Notes under the pieces: generated by a model
Database searches by the model: none
The model's input: only the letters and a program-made list of their open reading frames with translations
What the model was told of the DNA's origin: nothing
Shown here: positions 27,572-36,266 of the stretch, one piece after another
How the letters are laid out: the number at the start of each line of letters is the position of its first letter
Numbering within the stretch: position 1 is the first letter of the stretch
Assembly: GCF_015693305.1 (NCBI RefSeq)
Contig: NZ_CP065139.1
Coordinates: forward strand, 558,001-622,000
Source: Sphingobium sp. Cam5-1
GTDB lineage: Bacteria; Pseudomonadota; Alphaproteobacteria; Sphingomonadales; Sphingomonadaceae
Direction: 5' to 3'
Length of the DNA stretch: 64,000 bases
Program-made: the position numbers and the translations under genes

Positions 27572-28111
27572 ATGACCCTCATCCTCTTCAACAAACCCTA
27601 TGGCGTGCTGTGCCAGTTTACCGACGAAAGCACCGGTCCCCCCCGGCCGACGCTCGCGGCGTTCATTGACAGGCCGGGCGTCTATCCTGCCGGGCGGCTC
27701 GACCTCGACAGCGAAGGGCTGCTGCTGCTGACCGATGACGGGCGGTTGCAGGCGCGCATCGCCGACCCCCGGTTCAAGACGCCCAAGACCTATCTGGTTC
27801 AGGTTGAGGGCGATCCCGGCGAGGCGGAACTGGAGGCGCTACGACGCGGGGTCAAGCTGAAGGACGGGCTTACCCTGCCCGCGCTGGTGGAACGCATCGA
27901 CCCGCCCGCCCTCTGGCCGCGCGATCCGCCGGTGCGTTTCCGCAAGAGCGTGCCCGACTGCTGGCTCCGCCTCACGATCCGCGAAGGACGTAACCGGCAG
28001 GTCCGCCGGATGACGGCTGCCGTCGGCCACCCCACTTTGCGCCTTGTCCGGTGGAGCATCGGGGATTGGACGCTGGACGGCATTGATCAGGGACAATGGC
28101 GGGAGGCTTGA
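27572..28111 (+). CDS. rluE: 23S rRNA pseudouridine synthase (RluE type)
   Basis: A 179-residue RsuA/RluE-family pseudouridine synthase. The catalytic aspartate is D44 in [17 protein letters not shown], and the C-terminal [10 protein letters not shown] motif is typical. E. coli RluE modifies U2457 of 23S rRNA. The protein begins directly with the catalytic-domain strand [10 protein letters not shown], without an S4 domain, as in RluE. It follows the RoxA-like gene by three bases. Confidence 0.9.
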   Translation: MTLILFNKPYGVLCQFTDESTGPPRPTLAAFIDRPGVYPAGRLDLDSEGLLLLTDDGRLQARIADPRFKTPKTYLVQVEGDPGEAELEALRRGVKLKDGLTLPALVERIDPPALWPRDPPVRFRKSVPDCWLRLTIREGRNRQVRRMTAAVGHPTLRLVRWSIGDWTLDGIDQGQWREA

Positions 28112-28119
28112 TCTCCCGC
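28099..28119. terminator. Hairpin between rluE and SRPBCC gene
   Basis: GCGGGAG (28099-28105) and CTCCCGC (28113-28119) are perfect seven-base arms around a seven-base loop, straddling the rluE stop and lying just before the convergent gene's stop. No clear T-run. Confidence 0.55.
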
Positions 28120-28126
28120 AGGCAGC

Positions 28127-28522
28127 TCAGCCTTCGATCAGCCGTTTCAACGCCTTGAGATCGCGGTTGACCCATCGAATGTCGGCCGCGAACCGTTCAT
28201 CATCCATGCCCGGCTGGCGGAAAAGCGTCAGCATGACTTCCGCGCCTTCTCCATTTTGCACGACACGCAAGGGGACATGGACCTGATCGCCACCCCCCAG
28301 ATCGACCTGATGATCCATCACGCCCAGATCATTATGGGGCGTGAAGCGGATACGGATCGGCCCGTCCGGTCCATCGGCCAGCCAGCCGTCCCCATCTTCG
28401 CGCAAACCCGATTCCGCCAGGCCAGAGGCCCATTGGGGGAAAAATTCGGGTCGCCATATCCTCTCATAAAGAGCCCGCCATTCCTGATTGATCGACACGC
28501 TGAAAGTCCGGGCGGGTAACAC
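28127..28522 (-). CDS. SRPBCC (START-like) family protein
   Basis: A 131-residue protein that looks like a polyketide-cyclase/START fold: N-terminal strand RTFSVSINQEWRALYERIWRP, then hydrophobic-pocket strands GPIRIRFTPHNDLGVMDHQVDL and VMLTLFRQPGMDDERF, and a long C-terminal helix. Function unknown; such proteins bind small hydrophobic ligands. Convergent with rluE. Confidence 0.75.
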   Translation of the reverse strand: MLPARTFSVSINQEWRALYERIWRPEFFPQWASGLAESGLREDGDGWLADGPDGPIRIRFTPHNDLGVMDHQVDLGGGDQVHVPLRVVQNGEGAEVMLTLFRQPGMDDERFAADIRWVNRDLKALKRLIEG

Positions 28523-28726
28523 TGCTGACTCCTGTCATGATGTAACGAAAACCCCCTTTAGCCTTTTCCATCACGTTGCGGAAAGGCGCAAAGCTTGCCG
28601 ACCCAGGAACTTAACGTCGCGACGATGCCTTACTTCGCCGCACATCCTGCCTTCCCAGCGGATCGGCAAAACGAAAAGGGCCGCCTTCTCTCTTGACGGC
28701 TCGATTTACCCGCGCAGGGAGAATGC

Positions 28727-30310
28727 ATGACCTATCGCCGGATCAGTTCGACACGCCTTTGCATTCTTGCCCTCGTCACCTGCATGGCGTCCGTTGCCGC
28801 GTCTGCGGCAGACCCGGCACCCTTCGACCTCCCCGGCCCTGAACTGCTGGTGACCGTCAGCCGCGCTGGGCGAATCCTACCAATTGGACAAGTACCCGCA
28901 CTGGCAACAGGCGACGTCGTCAGGATCGAAGCCAATCTGCCCGCAGACCAATCGGTCCGCTATCGCCTGGTGTCGGCATTCCTGCGCGGCGTCACCAACC
29001 CGCCGCCCAAAAGCTGGATCTCCAGCGCGGAAACATGGCAGAGCAAGGATCGGAAACGGGTACTGAAACTGACCGTGCCGGATCATGCGCGCCAGCTGGT
29101 GTTATTCATGGTGCCCGATACCGGCGGCGACCTCAGCACCATTTCCGATGCCATCCGGGGCCGTCCCGGCGAATTCGTCCGCGTGACGCAGGACATCAAC
29201 AAGGCTTCGCTGGACCGAAGCAGGCTCAACGCCTTCATCCTGGGCATCCGATCACAGGAAAACAGCCACCCTGAATATCTGAGGACCGTCGCCCCGATCC
29301 TTTCCTCAAGCCTCGCGGTCAAACTGAACCCCGACTGCCTGGCGAAAATCGTCGAGTTTCAGGCCGCTTGCCTCGTCGAAAATCGCGACAGTCTGGTGCT
29401 GGGCGACATCCACAGCAATTCGCTCACCGAAACCATCATCGGCGCCCCGACCGACCTCGCCCTGCAACTCAGCGCGACGCGGGAAGGCGGCTATGGCTTT
29501 TACAGCCCCTATATCGGCGTGGTCCGCGACCTTGCGCGCATATTCGGCGCGTTCAATAATCCGGAATTCAACTATCTGCCCGCGCTCGGCATTCAGAATG
29601 GCAAGTCCGTCTCGCTGTTGCTGAACAGCGCGCCCTCCTTCCGCAAGCCTAAGTCCGTGCTGGTGGCGGCCTTGCCCGCGATCGAAAAGAATGTTCCCCC
29701 GCCCCTACGCCGGAGCAGCGACGCTCCGATCTGCGGTTCGCGGCCGGGAGCCGTCCTGGGCGTCGATGGCGCGCCGCTCGTCTTTGCCACCGACTATGCC
29801 CACAATATGGTCTTGCGGCTGACGGGCAAGGACGGCCACACGGTCGAAGCACCGCTAATCGCGCGGGCCGACAAAGGCGGCTACATATTCGCGCCTTCCT
29901 TCAAGCCTGATGACTTGATCGGGCCGATGAAGGGCCGCTTGCACGGATATTGGGGTTTCGAAGCCTTTGACGGGCCGGAATTCGCCCTCCAATTCCCTCA
30001 AGCGGGCAGCTTGCAGCCATCCGCCGAACAGCGCTTTATAGCGGGAAAGAATGACAGGCTGCTGCTGACTGGCCCCACGACCGCTTGCGTGAAGAATGTT
30101 TCCGTCCAGCTGCCGGAAGGACGGAGTGTCGCGGTAAAGTGGCAGGCATCCGGCGATGACGCCATTGCCATCGACATGCCCCTGTCTGACATCGCGACGG
30201 CAGGCAATGTGACCGTCGCGATCCAGTCGTTCGGCAGGGAAAAACCCGAATTGCTGACTATCCCCGTCGAAGCGGATCAAAGCCTCTCCCAACCACCTCC
30301 CCCTCTATAA
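28727..30310 (+). CDS. Exported protein of unknown function
   Basis: A 527-residue protein with a signal peptide (basic start MTYRRISSTR, hydrophobic stretch, ASAAD cleavage region near residue 28). No family recognised. It contains several beta-rich stretches and cysteines (about C204, C214, C341, C454) that could form disulfides in the periplasm. The middle part includes YGFYSPYIGVVRDLARIFGAFNNPEFNYLPALG, and a proline-rich tail ends it. Sequence alone does not allow a function. The gene stands alone; the next gene starts about 80 bases on. Confidence 0.8.
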   Translation: MTYRRISSTRLCILALVTCMASVAASAADPAPFDLPGPELLVTVSRAGRILPIGQVPALATGDVVRIEANLPADQSVRYRLVSAFLRGVTNPPPKSWISSAETWQSKDRKRVLKLTVPDHARQLVLFMVPDTGGDLSTISDAIRGRPGEFVRVTQDINKASLDRSRLNAFILGIRSQENSHPEYLRTVAPILSSSLAVKLNPDCLAKIVEFQAACLVENRDSLVLGDIHSNSLTETIIGAPTDLALQLSATREGGYGFYSPYIGVVRDLARIFGAFNNPEFNYLPALGIQNGKSVSLLLNSAPSFRKPKSVLVAALPAIEKNVPPPLRRSSDAPICGSRPGAVLGVDGAPLVFATDYAHNMVLRLTGKDGHTVEAPLIARADKGGYIFAPSFKPDDLIGPMKGRLHGYWGFEAFDGPEFALQFPQAGSLQPSAEQRFIAGKNDRLLLTGPTTACVKNVSVQLPEGRSVAVKWQASGDDAIAIDMPLSDIATAGNVTVAIQSFGREKPELLTIPVEADQSLSQPPPPL

Positions 30311-30389
30311 TGCTGGCAAGACGCGCGGCGGGTGATAAGGCGCGCTTTTCCTCACCCGCGCTCGGCGCATCAATAACGGATCGAATGGC

Positions 30390-30803
30390 ATGAAGACCAA
30401 GCACTGCCTTGAAGCAAATGATGTAAAGGCGATCCTCGCCGCAGCGGAAGCAGAGGCTTTGGCCAATGGCTGGGCCGTGACGATCGCGATCGTCGATGAC
30501 GGCGCGCATCTGCTTGGCCTCATCCGTCTGGATGGCGCCGCCGCCAGCACCGTGAAAATGGCAGAGGCAAAGGCATCGACATCCATGCTCGGCCGCCGGG
30601 AAACGAAGGTCTATGAGGACCTGGTGCTCAACGGCCGCGTTTCGATGTTATCCGCACCCGGCATGCCCGCCATGCTCGAAGGCGCCGTGCCGATCGTCAT
30701 CGACGGTGACTATGTCGGCGCCGTGGGTGTTTCCGGGGTCAAGTCGGATCAGGACGCCCAGATCGCACGCGCCGGGATCGCCGCGATCCTGCCGCAGGGC
30801 TAA
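30390..30803 (+). CDS. GlcG/HbpS-family protein
   Basis: A 137-residue protein of the GlcG/HbpS family: GWAVTIAIVDDGAHLLGLIRLDGA at the N-terminal half and a C-terminal GDYVGAVGVSGVKSDQDAQIARAGIAAI. Members bind haem or corrinoid or are accessory proteins of glycolate or diol metabolism; the function here is not known. No signal peptide is visible. Standalone. Confidence 0.88.
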   Translation: MKTKHCLEANDVKAILAAAEAEALANGWAVTIAIVDDGAHLLGLIRLDGAAASTVKMAEAKASTSMLGRRETKVYEDLVLNGRVSMLSAPGMPAMLEGAVPIVIDGDYVGAVGVSGVKSDQDAQIARAGIAAILPQG

Positions 30804-30916
30804 GCAAGGCCGCGACCTTCGCCATCCATTTTTGCAAGGCTCCCGCTTCACGCCGCCACCAACATGGCTGGCGCGCGTTGAAGCGTCGTTCGATGCTTCG
30901 AATGTAGGAGCCTGCT

Positions 30917-31513
30917 CTGGAAAATGTTGCTGGTTGGGTCGCGCCCATAGCGACCATGATCGCCGCGATGATGACCGCCGCCAATCTGGGTGCGCGCGTC
31001 ACCGGCTGGGGTTTCGTCGTCTTCACCCTGGGGTCGATCGCATGGTCGGTGGTCGGTCTGTCGTCCGGGCAGACCAACCTCGTCGCGACGAACGGCTTCC
31101 TCACCTTCGTCAACCTGATCGGCGTGTGGCGATGGCTCGGCCGCCAGCGCGCCTATGAGGATGGCGGCAAGTCGGCCGCCCAATCCAGCCGCCGATCGCC
31201 CTACCCGACCCTCTTCACCGCCACCGGCATCACGGGGGTTCCGGTCACGTCATCCGACGGGCAGACCGTCGGAAAGGTCGTCGAAGCCCTTGTCACCTGC
31301 GAAAACGGCAAGGTCAGCTATGTCGTCATCAGCGCCAGCGGCGTGGGCGGCATCCATGAAGTTCTGCGCGCCGTGGCCCGTGACGACATCCGCTTTTCCT
31401 GCGACCGCTTCACGCTCAATCGGGACAGCGCCTGGTTCGAAGCATTGCCCCCGCTACAGGACGGAGACTGGCCAGCCGCCCCCGCTGAACTACCCCGGGG
31501 CGATGCGACATGA
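30917..31513 (+). CDS. PRC-barrel domain membrane protein, probable CTG start
   Basis: A roughly 198-residue protein with two N-terminal membrane helices (about 5-65: VAPIATMIAAMM and FVVFTLGSIAWSVVG, FLTFVNLIGVWRWLG) and a C-terminal PRC-barrel domain (GVPVTSSDGQTVGKVVEALVT). The first ATG in frame (30956) would cut off ENVAGWVAPIAT, part of the first hydrophobic segment and, as I recall, conserved in sphingomonad homologs. A stop (TAG) precedes the frame, and the only plausible start between them is CTG 30917, with AGGAG six bases upstream. Function unknown. Confidence 0.7.
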   Translation: MENVAGWVAPIATMIAAMMTAANLGARVTGWGFVVFTLGSIAWSVVGLSSGQTNLVATNGFLTFVNLIGVWRWLGRQRAYEDGGKSAAQSSRRSPYPTLFTATGITGVPVTSSDGQTVGKVVEALVTCENGKVSYVVISASGVGGIHEVLRAVARDDIRFSCDRFTLNRDSAWFEALPPLQDGDWPAAPAELPRGDAT

Positions 31514-31622
31514 GCGAAGCGTAAGTTGGAAGTTGCGATCTGCCGTTCGTCGCAAATCCGTTGCTTTGGCCCGAGCGGATCGCGAATAGCAGGGGAAAGG
31601 GAATAAAAGGGGGGAAGGGTCC

Positions 31623-31946
31623 ATGAAGATCAGCATATTCGCTTGCGTGGCCGCGCTCGGCGCCGCGCTGCTTCCAGCGGTTGCGCTCGCGGACGATCCG
31701 CATGATCCTACTATGCGCAGCTCTGCCGCGCGGGCACGTGATCGGGCGATCATCCGGCAGATGAACCAACAGCAACTCGCCTATGTGCGCGACCGCGATG
31801 CGCGGATCATGCGCGACTATCGCCGCGCTCAGGGCGGTGGCGAAGGCTATGCCGACGCTCGCGCGGATTATAATCGCAAGATGGCGTCATGGCGCCGCGC
31901 GGTGGCAGCCTGTAACGCGGGCCGGTGGGAATATTGCGACAATTAA
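31623..31946 (+). CDS. Small exported protein of unknown function
   Basis: A 107-residue protein with a signal peptide (MKISIFACVAALGAALLPA, cleavage after ALA near 23). The mature part is rich in Arg, Asp and Tyr with RDRAIIRQMNQQQLAYVRDRDARIMRDY, a likely helix, and ends in a Cys pair (CNAGRWEYC). I do not recognise a family, although similar short DUF proteins occur in sphingomonads. AGGGG precedes the ATG. Confidence 0.75.
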   Translation: MKISIFACVAALGAALLPAVALADDPHDPTMRSSAARARDRAIIRQMNQQQLAYVRDRDARIMRDYRRAQGGGEGYADARADYNRKMASWRRAVAACNAGRWEYCDN

Positions 31947-32004
31947 GGGTGCATGATCCCGACGCCCGTTCGAATTGAGCGGCGCGAGCGAAGGGCGGAA
32001 ACCC

Positions 32005-32709
32005 TCATCGCACGTTCAATCCCAATTCGCTGAGCAATTGCCCCGCCTGCTCCCACGATATCGTCGCGCCACGAAAGCGGGATGCATCCTCCAGCCTTAC
32101 GCCACCAAGGTCGGCACCACGCAGGTCCGCGCCTTCGAACCGCGTGCCGGTCAGCAGCGCCTCCCGCAGGCTGCAATCCTCGAAGGATGCCATGCGAAAA
32201 TCACATTTGCGCAAGTCCGCCTGAGAAAAATCGACCCGGGCGAGCCTCGCCTTCATAAAGGAACGCCCGGCCAGCTTCGCGCCGATCAGCAGCGTTTCTT
32301 CAAGGTGGATGTCTAGCGCCCGAACATCCGACAGATCGGCGCCCGTTAGCTTGCAGCCGGAAAAACGTGCGGCTTGCAACATACTGCGCTTCAGCGAAGC
32401 GCCATTGAGATCGCTGTTGGCAAAGCGCGCTTCGCCAAGATCACAACCCGTGAAATTGGCCGAAGCGGCGCGGCACGACTGCCAGGTGCTGCGATCAAGT
32501 TTTGCGCCGGTGAAGTCGGCGCGTCGCATGTCGCATTGTTGAAACGACCATTGGGACAGATCCAGATGCGACAGATCCGCACCCTCGATCACACACTCGG
32601 CCAACGAGCGCGGCGCGCCCATCAGCGCCTCAATATCCTGGCGCGCCAAAGTCTGCCCGCGGATCACTTGGTCGTCACTAACATGCTGCATCTGCATGCT
32701 GTTAGACAT
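32005..32709 (-). CDS. Pentapeptide-repeat protein, Qnr/MfpA-like
   Basis: A 234-residue protein built almost wholly of A(D/N)Lxx-type pentapeptides (GADLSHLDLSQ, SANFTGCDLGEARF, NGASLKR, GADLRGADLGGVRL), which form a right-handed quadrilateral beta-helix. The C-terminus WEQAGQLLSELGLNV resembles the dimerisation helix of Qnr (218 aa), which protects DNA gyrase from quinolones by mimicking DNA. Gyrase interaction here is inference. The start MSNSMQ is chosen; GGGAG lies four bases upstream. The frame continues into an SDR relic upstream. Confidence 0.85.
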   Translation of the reverse strand: MSNSMQMQHVSDDQVIRGQTLARQDIEALMGAPRSLAECVIEGADLSHLDLSQWSFQQCDMRRADFTGAKLDRSTWQSCRAASANFTGCDLGEARFANSDLNGASLKRSMLQAARFSGCKLTGADLSDVRALDIHLEETLLIGAKLAGRSFMKARLARVDFSQADLRKCDFRMASFEDCSLREALLTGTRFEGADLRGADLGGVRLEDASRFRGATISWEQAGQLLSELGLNVR

Positions 32710-32868
32710 GATCTCCCGGGCAGACCAGCTTTGCAAAAGCCGCGCTTCCCCGCCATCGACGAAATAGTCCGGCCCCGTCACATAGCTTGCCCCATCAGAC
32801 AGCAGGAACAGGGCGACGGCCGCCGCTTCAGCCGCGCCGCCGATCAACAAGGATGTTCCCTTTGCGGG
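32710..32868 (-). pseudogene. SDR C-terminal relic fused in frame ahead of pentapeptide gene
   Basis: Upstream of the pentapeptide ATG, in the same frame, the sequence encodes AAAVALFLLSDGASYVTG followed by PDYFVDGGEA, the unmistakable C-terminal end of a classical SDR. It is closed upstream by a TGA at 32869-32871; the rest of the SDR (cofactor and catalytic motifs) is not present. About 50 codons remain open and then run into the pentapeptide gene without a stop. This is a decayed gene end, probably left by a deletion or insertion event. Confidence 0.8.
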
Positions 32869-32963
32869 TCAACAGGCGTGGATGATATCGTACACCTTAC
32901 GTAAATTGACAGGCGCGCCTAAACCCTTATTTCTTGCATGGTATAAGAACGGGAGAGGTCAGG

Positions 32964-33704
32964 GTGACAGGCGGTTCGAAAATCGGCGACAGGATGACGC
33001 TCGACGCCGATCCTAAGCCGGGCCTTCCCGCGCGTGGAAGGGGGCGGCCTCCCAGGCTGTCGCGCGGCACGATCATCCAGGCGGCACTTGTCCTGCTCGA
33101 CGAGATGTCGATCGACAGATTTTCCATGGGATTATTGGCAAAAGGCCTCAATGCCGGGGTAATGACCCTATATAATTATTTCCCCAGTCGCGACGATCTG
33201 CTGATCGCCGTCGCCGACGAAATATATAGCCGGTTCGATCATCCGGCGAAGGGCAGCTGCTGGCAGGAGGAAGTGCGCCAGTGGTTGTGGGCAACGGTGG
33301 ATTTGTTCCAGCGCTATCCCGTCGCGATGAAGCTTAGCCTGTGGGATGGTCATGCATCGCCGGGCTGGTTGCGCACATGGATACCCGTGGTGGAATTGAT
33401 CAGGGCGCAGGGGCTGACCGGCCCCGATCTTGCCTTTGCGGTGCGGTGGTTCACGACCTCGGCACTCGGCTTCATCACGTCCCAGCCGCCGCCTCCGGAA
33501 CACAACAACAAGCGGACGACCGCCCATCTCCATGCCCTGACGGCCTATGAGGCCGCGTTGTTGCAGGATCTTCAGCACGATCTGTTGCAGGTGGATCGGA
33601 AGGCAGCCCTTACCTACGGCTTCACCCACATCATAGCCGGTCTCGAACGCATCATCGCAGAAGCAGCAAGCGCGCAGTCCGACACCCCGGGAGAAGGACT
33701 TTGA
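32964..33704 (+). CDS. TetR family transcriptional regulator
   Basis: A 246-residue regulator with a TetR-type HTH (about 30-75: GTIIQAALVLLDEMSIDRFSM, then LLAKGLNAGVMTLYNYFPSRD). The C-terminal domain resembles the tetracyclin-repressor-like C-terminal type used by AcrR relatives. A GTG at 32964 with GGGAGAGG upstream is taken as start; ATG 32994 is an alternative with a weak ribosome site. A palindrome TTACGTAA lies upstream. The stop overlaps the TTG start of the VOC gene, so the two are coupled; BVMO lies just beyond. Confidence 0.82.
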   Translation: MTGGSKIGDRMTLDADPKPGLPARGRGRPPRLSRGTIIQAALVLLDEMSIDRFSMGLLAKGLNAGVMTLYNYFPSRDDLLIAVADEIYSRFDHPAKGSCWQEEVRQWLWATVDLFQRYPVAMKLSLWDGHASPGWLRTWIPVVELIRAQGLTGPDLAFAVRWFTTSALGFITSQPPPPEHNNKRTTAHLHALTAYEAALLQDLQHDLLQVDRKAALTYGFTHIIAGLERIIAEAASAQSDTPGEGL

Positions 33705-34114
33705 GCAACGCGGGCGACACGCGATTCGGCTTCACCAAGCTGATCGTGGAGGATGAGGAAGCCATGGCCGCCTACTACGGCGCGGTATACGGACTCAACA
33801 GCCTTCACCGCGTGGAATCGGGCGATCCTGCGGTCTTGGGGCGCCTGCGTGAAGTGATTATGGGTCCGGGTGAAAGCATGGGCGCAGAATCGTTGACGAT
33901 GATCAACTTTTTAGATAGGCCTGCTCCACGCGACCGGGAAGTGATCCTTGGATTCATCACCACGGACCTCGACGCGCTTGCCGAACGGGTGCTCGCGCAC
34001 GGTGGCAGGCATGTCGGCCCGGTTCGCGAAATGCCCGAACATGGCGTGCGCGTCCTGTTCACCAGCGACCCTGAAGGACGGTTGAGCGAGAATGTGGAGA
34101 TGATGGCGAGATAA
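33701..34114 (+). CDS. VOC/glyoxalase family protein
   Basis: A 137-residue protein with the two beta-alpha-beta-beta-beta halves of the VOC fold: RFGFTKLIVEDEEAMAAYYGAVYGL at the start and LGFITTDLDALAERVLAHGGRHVGPV with FTSDPEGRLSENVEMM at the end. Metal ligands are not certain. The start is TTG at 33701 overlapping the TetR stop, with GGAGAAGG upstream. Coupled to TetR and upstream of the monooxygenase; the role in that pathway is unknown. Confidence 0.75.
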   Translation: MSNAGDTRFGFTKLIVEDEEAMAAYYGAVYGLNSLHRVESGDPAVLGRLREVIMGPGESMGAESLTMINFLDRPAPRDREVILGFITTDLDALAERVLAHGGRHVGPVREMPEHGVRVLFTSDPEGRLSENVEMMAR

Positions 34115-34172
34115 TAGCAGGGGTACACTAGCCCCGCGTCCCCAACAGACCCCAGCTCTCATGGAGAGACAT

Positions 34173-36119
34173 ATGGATATGAGAACGAAGACTTTGCCGA
34201 ACATGCTTGACAGTGGCAGCCGCCCCCTTCCGCTGGCTGACGGCCCCGAACTGCGCGCGGCGCTGAAGGCTGCCAATCTCCAGACCCTGCTGATGGTCTA
34301 TGTGCACCTGACGCATGATGAATCGATGCTTCAGACCTTCCAGGTCCACATTCATCCCCCTTACACCAACCCCGACTATGTGATCCCGCAGGACTGCGTC
34401 GACGACCTGCATGAAAAGCTGATCCATGTGCTGACGACGCCGGGCGCGGCGAAGTCGGAAGATCCGCCGATCGAACTGATGCAGAAGATGATGAGCATCG
34501 GCGTCGGCGAGCCGGTGACTGACGAATTCGTCCCCATGGTCATCGAGCAGGGCGGCTTCAAGCGCAGCCCCACGCGCAAGGACGATCCGAAACGCACCCC
34601 TCCGCCGCCCGGTTTCAAGGTGCTGGTCATCGGCGCAGGCCTTACCGGCATTCTCGCCGGGATCGAGCTGGAACGTGCCGGTTACGATCATGTGATCATC
34701 GAAAAGAATGAGGAAGTCGGCGGCACCTGGTGGAAGAACCGCTATCCCGGCGTCGGCGTGGATACGCCCAGCCATTTCTATTCCTATTCCTTCGAAATCA
34801 GCCCGGAATGGAACCACTATCATCCGCATGGCGCCGACATGCGCGAATATTTCCGCGCCGTGGCCGACAAATATGACGTCCGCCGCAACATCCGCTTCCG
34901 CACGGTCGTGCACAGCCTGATCTTCGATCAGGATGAAGCCGTGTGGAACGTCACGGTCGAGGACCTGAACACCGGCAAGCGCGAAGTGATCAAGGCCAAT
35001 GCCGTGTTTAACGCGTTCGGCACCACCGACCGTTGGAAGCTGCCCGAGATCCCCGGCATCGAAAGCTTCAAGGGCATCATCACCCATTCGGCCGACTATG
35101 ACGAAAATATCGACCTGAAGGGCAAGAAGGTCGCCGTCATCGGCACCGGCGCCAGCTCCGCGCAGATCGTTTCCACGATCGTCAAGGACGTCGATGAACT
35201 GGTTGTCTTCATGCGCACCAAGCACTGGATGATCAACAATCCCGAAGTGAAGGCGGAAGTCCCCGAGCCGGTGAAATGGGCGCTGCGGCACATCCCCTAT
35301 TATAAGGAATGGTTCCGCTTCCGCGTATTCTGGTTCGCGGCCGACGGCCTCTATCCCAATGTGGTGAAGGACCCGTCCTACCCCGAAGACGGCATCGCCG
35401 TGTCGGCGCTCAATGAAGGCATGCGCCAATATGCCTTGTCGCACATGCATCACAAGCTGGCGGGCCGTCCCGACCTCATCGAAAAGCTGACGCCCGACTT
35501 CCCGATCTTCTCTAAGCGCGTCGTGATGGACGCGGGCTGGTACGATGCTCTCGTCCAGCCGCACACCACGCTGGAGACGGCAGGCATCGCCGAAATCCTG
35601 CCGAACGGCATCCGCACGAACGACGGCAAGTTCTACGAACTCGACATCATCATCTGCGCGACCGGTTTCATGGCTTCGTCATTGGTGCAGGATCTGGAGA
35701 TCAAGGGCCGCGACGGTCATGATCTGGCGGTGGACTGGGCGGACGAGGAAGAGCGCGCCTATATGGGCACGACGATCCCCGGTTATCCAAACTACTTCCT
35801 GTCGACCGGCCCCAATATCGGCCCGAACCACGCAGGCGGCCTCAACATCGTCAGCGAATCGCAGGTCCATTATCTGATCGAATGCCTCGATCACATGATC
35901 GCGACCGGCGCCCGCACGATCGAAGTGACGGAGGAAGCCTTCCTGCGCCACAACAAGCGCATCGATGAGCAGATGAAGCACATGATCTGGACCCATCCCA
36001 GGTCGAAAAGCTATTATCAGAACAGCAAGGGCCGCCCCGTTGGCCCCTGGCCGTTCCGCCTTGTCGACATGTGGAACGAGCTGCAAGAACCCGTACTGGA
36101 AGACTATAAGTTCGACTGA
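34173..36119 (+). CDS. Flavin-containing Baeyer-Villiger monooxygenase (HAPMO-like)
   Basis: A 648-residue class B flavoprotein monooxygenase with an extra N-terminal domain of about 145 residues before the FAD motif GAGLTG (154-159), as in 4-hydroxyacetophenone monooxygenase (640 aa). EVGGTWWKNRYPGVGVD follows, and the NADPH motif is GTGASS (about 324-329). The BVMO fingerprint FxGxxxHxxxW(P/D) appears as FKGIITHSADYD (299-310), with Tyr in place of Trp. It would insert oxygen next to a ketone to give an ester or lactone. GGAGAG lies before the chosen ATG at 34173. Confidence 0.88.
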   Translation: MDMRTKTLPNMLDSGSRPLPLADGPELRAALKAANLQTLLMVYVHLTHDESMLQTFQVHIHPPYTNPDYVIPQDCVDDLHEKLIHVLTTPGAAKSEDPPIELMQKMMSIGVGEPVTDEFVPMVIEQGGFKRSPTRKDDPKRTPPPPGFKVLVIGAGLTGILAGIELERAGYDHVIIEKNEEVGGTWWKNRYPGVGVDTPSHFYSYSFEISPEWNHYHPHGADMREYFRAVADKYDVRRNIRFRTVVHSLIFDQDEAVWNVTVEDLNTGKREVIKANAVFNAFGTTDRWKLPEIPGIESFKGIITHSADYDENIDLKGKKVAVIGTGASSAQIVSTIVKDVDELVVFMRTKHWMINNPEVKAEVPEPVKWALRHIPYYKEWFRFRVFWFAADGLYPNVVKDPSYPEDGIAVSALNEGMRQYALSHMHHKLAGRPDLIEKLTPDFPIFSKRVVMDAGWYDALVQPHTTLETAGIAEILPNGIRTNDGKFYELDIIICATGFMASSLVQDLEIKGRDGHDLAVDWADEEERAYMGTTIPGYPNYFLSTGPNIGPNHAGGLNIVSESQVHYLIECLDHMIATGARTIEVTEEAFLRHNKRIDEQMKHMIWTHPRSKSYYQNSKGRPVGPWPFRLVDMWNELQEPVLEDYKFD

Positions 36120-36129
36120 CCGTAAGGGC

Positions 36130-36176
36130 GGGGAGGAGGCGCCGGGCTGCTGCGCGGCCAGTCGCCTCCCCTCCCC
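36130..36176. terminator. GC-rich hairpin after BVMO
   Basis: The arm GGGGAGGAGGCG (36130-36141) pairs with CGCCTCCCCTCCCC (36163-36176) with a two-base bulge, around a 21-base loop. It lies 10 bases after the BVMO stop. No T-run, so termination is only probable. Confidence 0.5.
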
Positions 36177-36266
36177 CATGATTGATCAGGACAGGTGGGG
36201 CCTTGACCGGCACCGGGGGGCACCTAAGTTAGGCGCTCGTCCTGCATTATATGAGGGTCGACGCTG

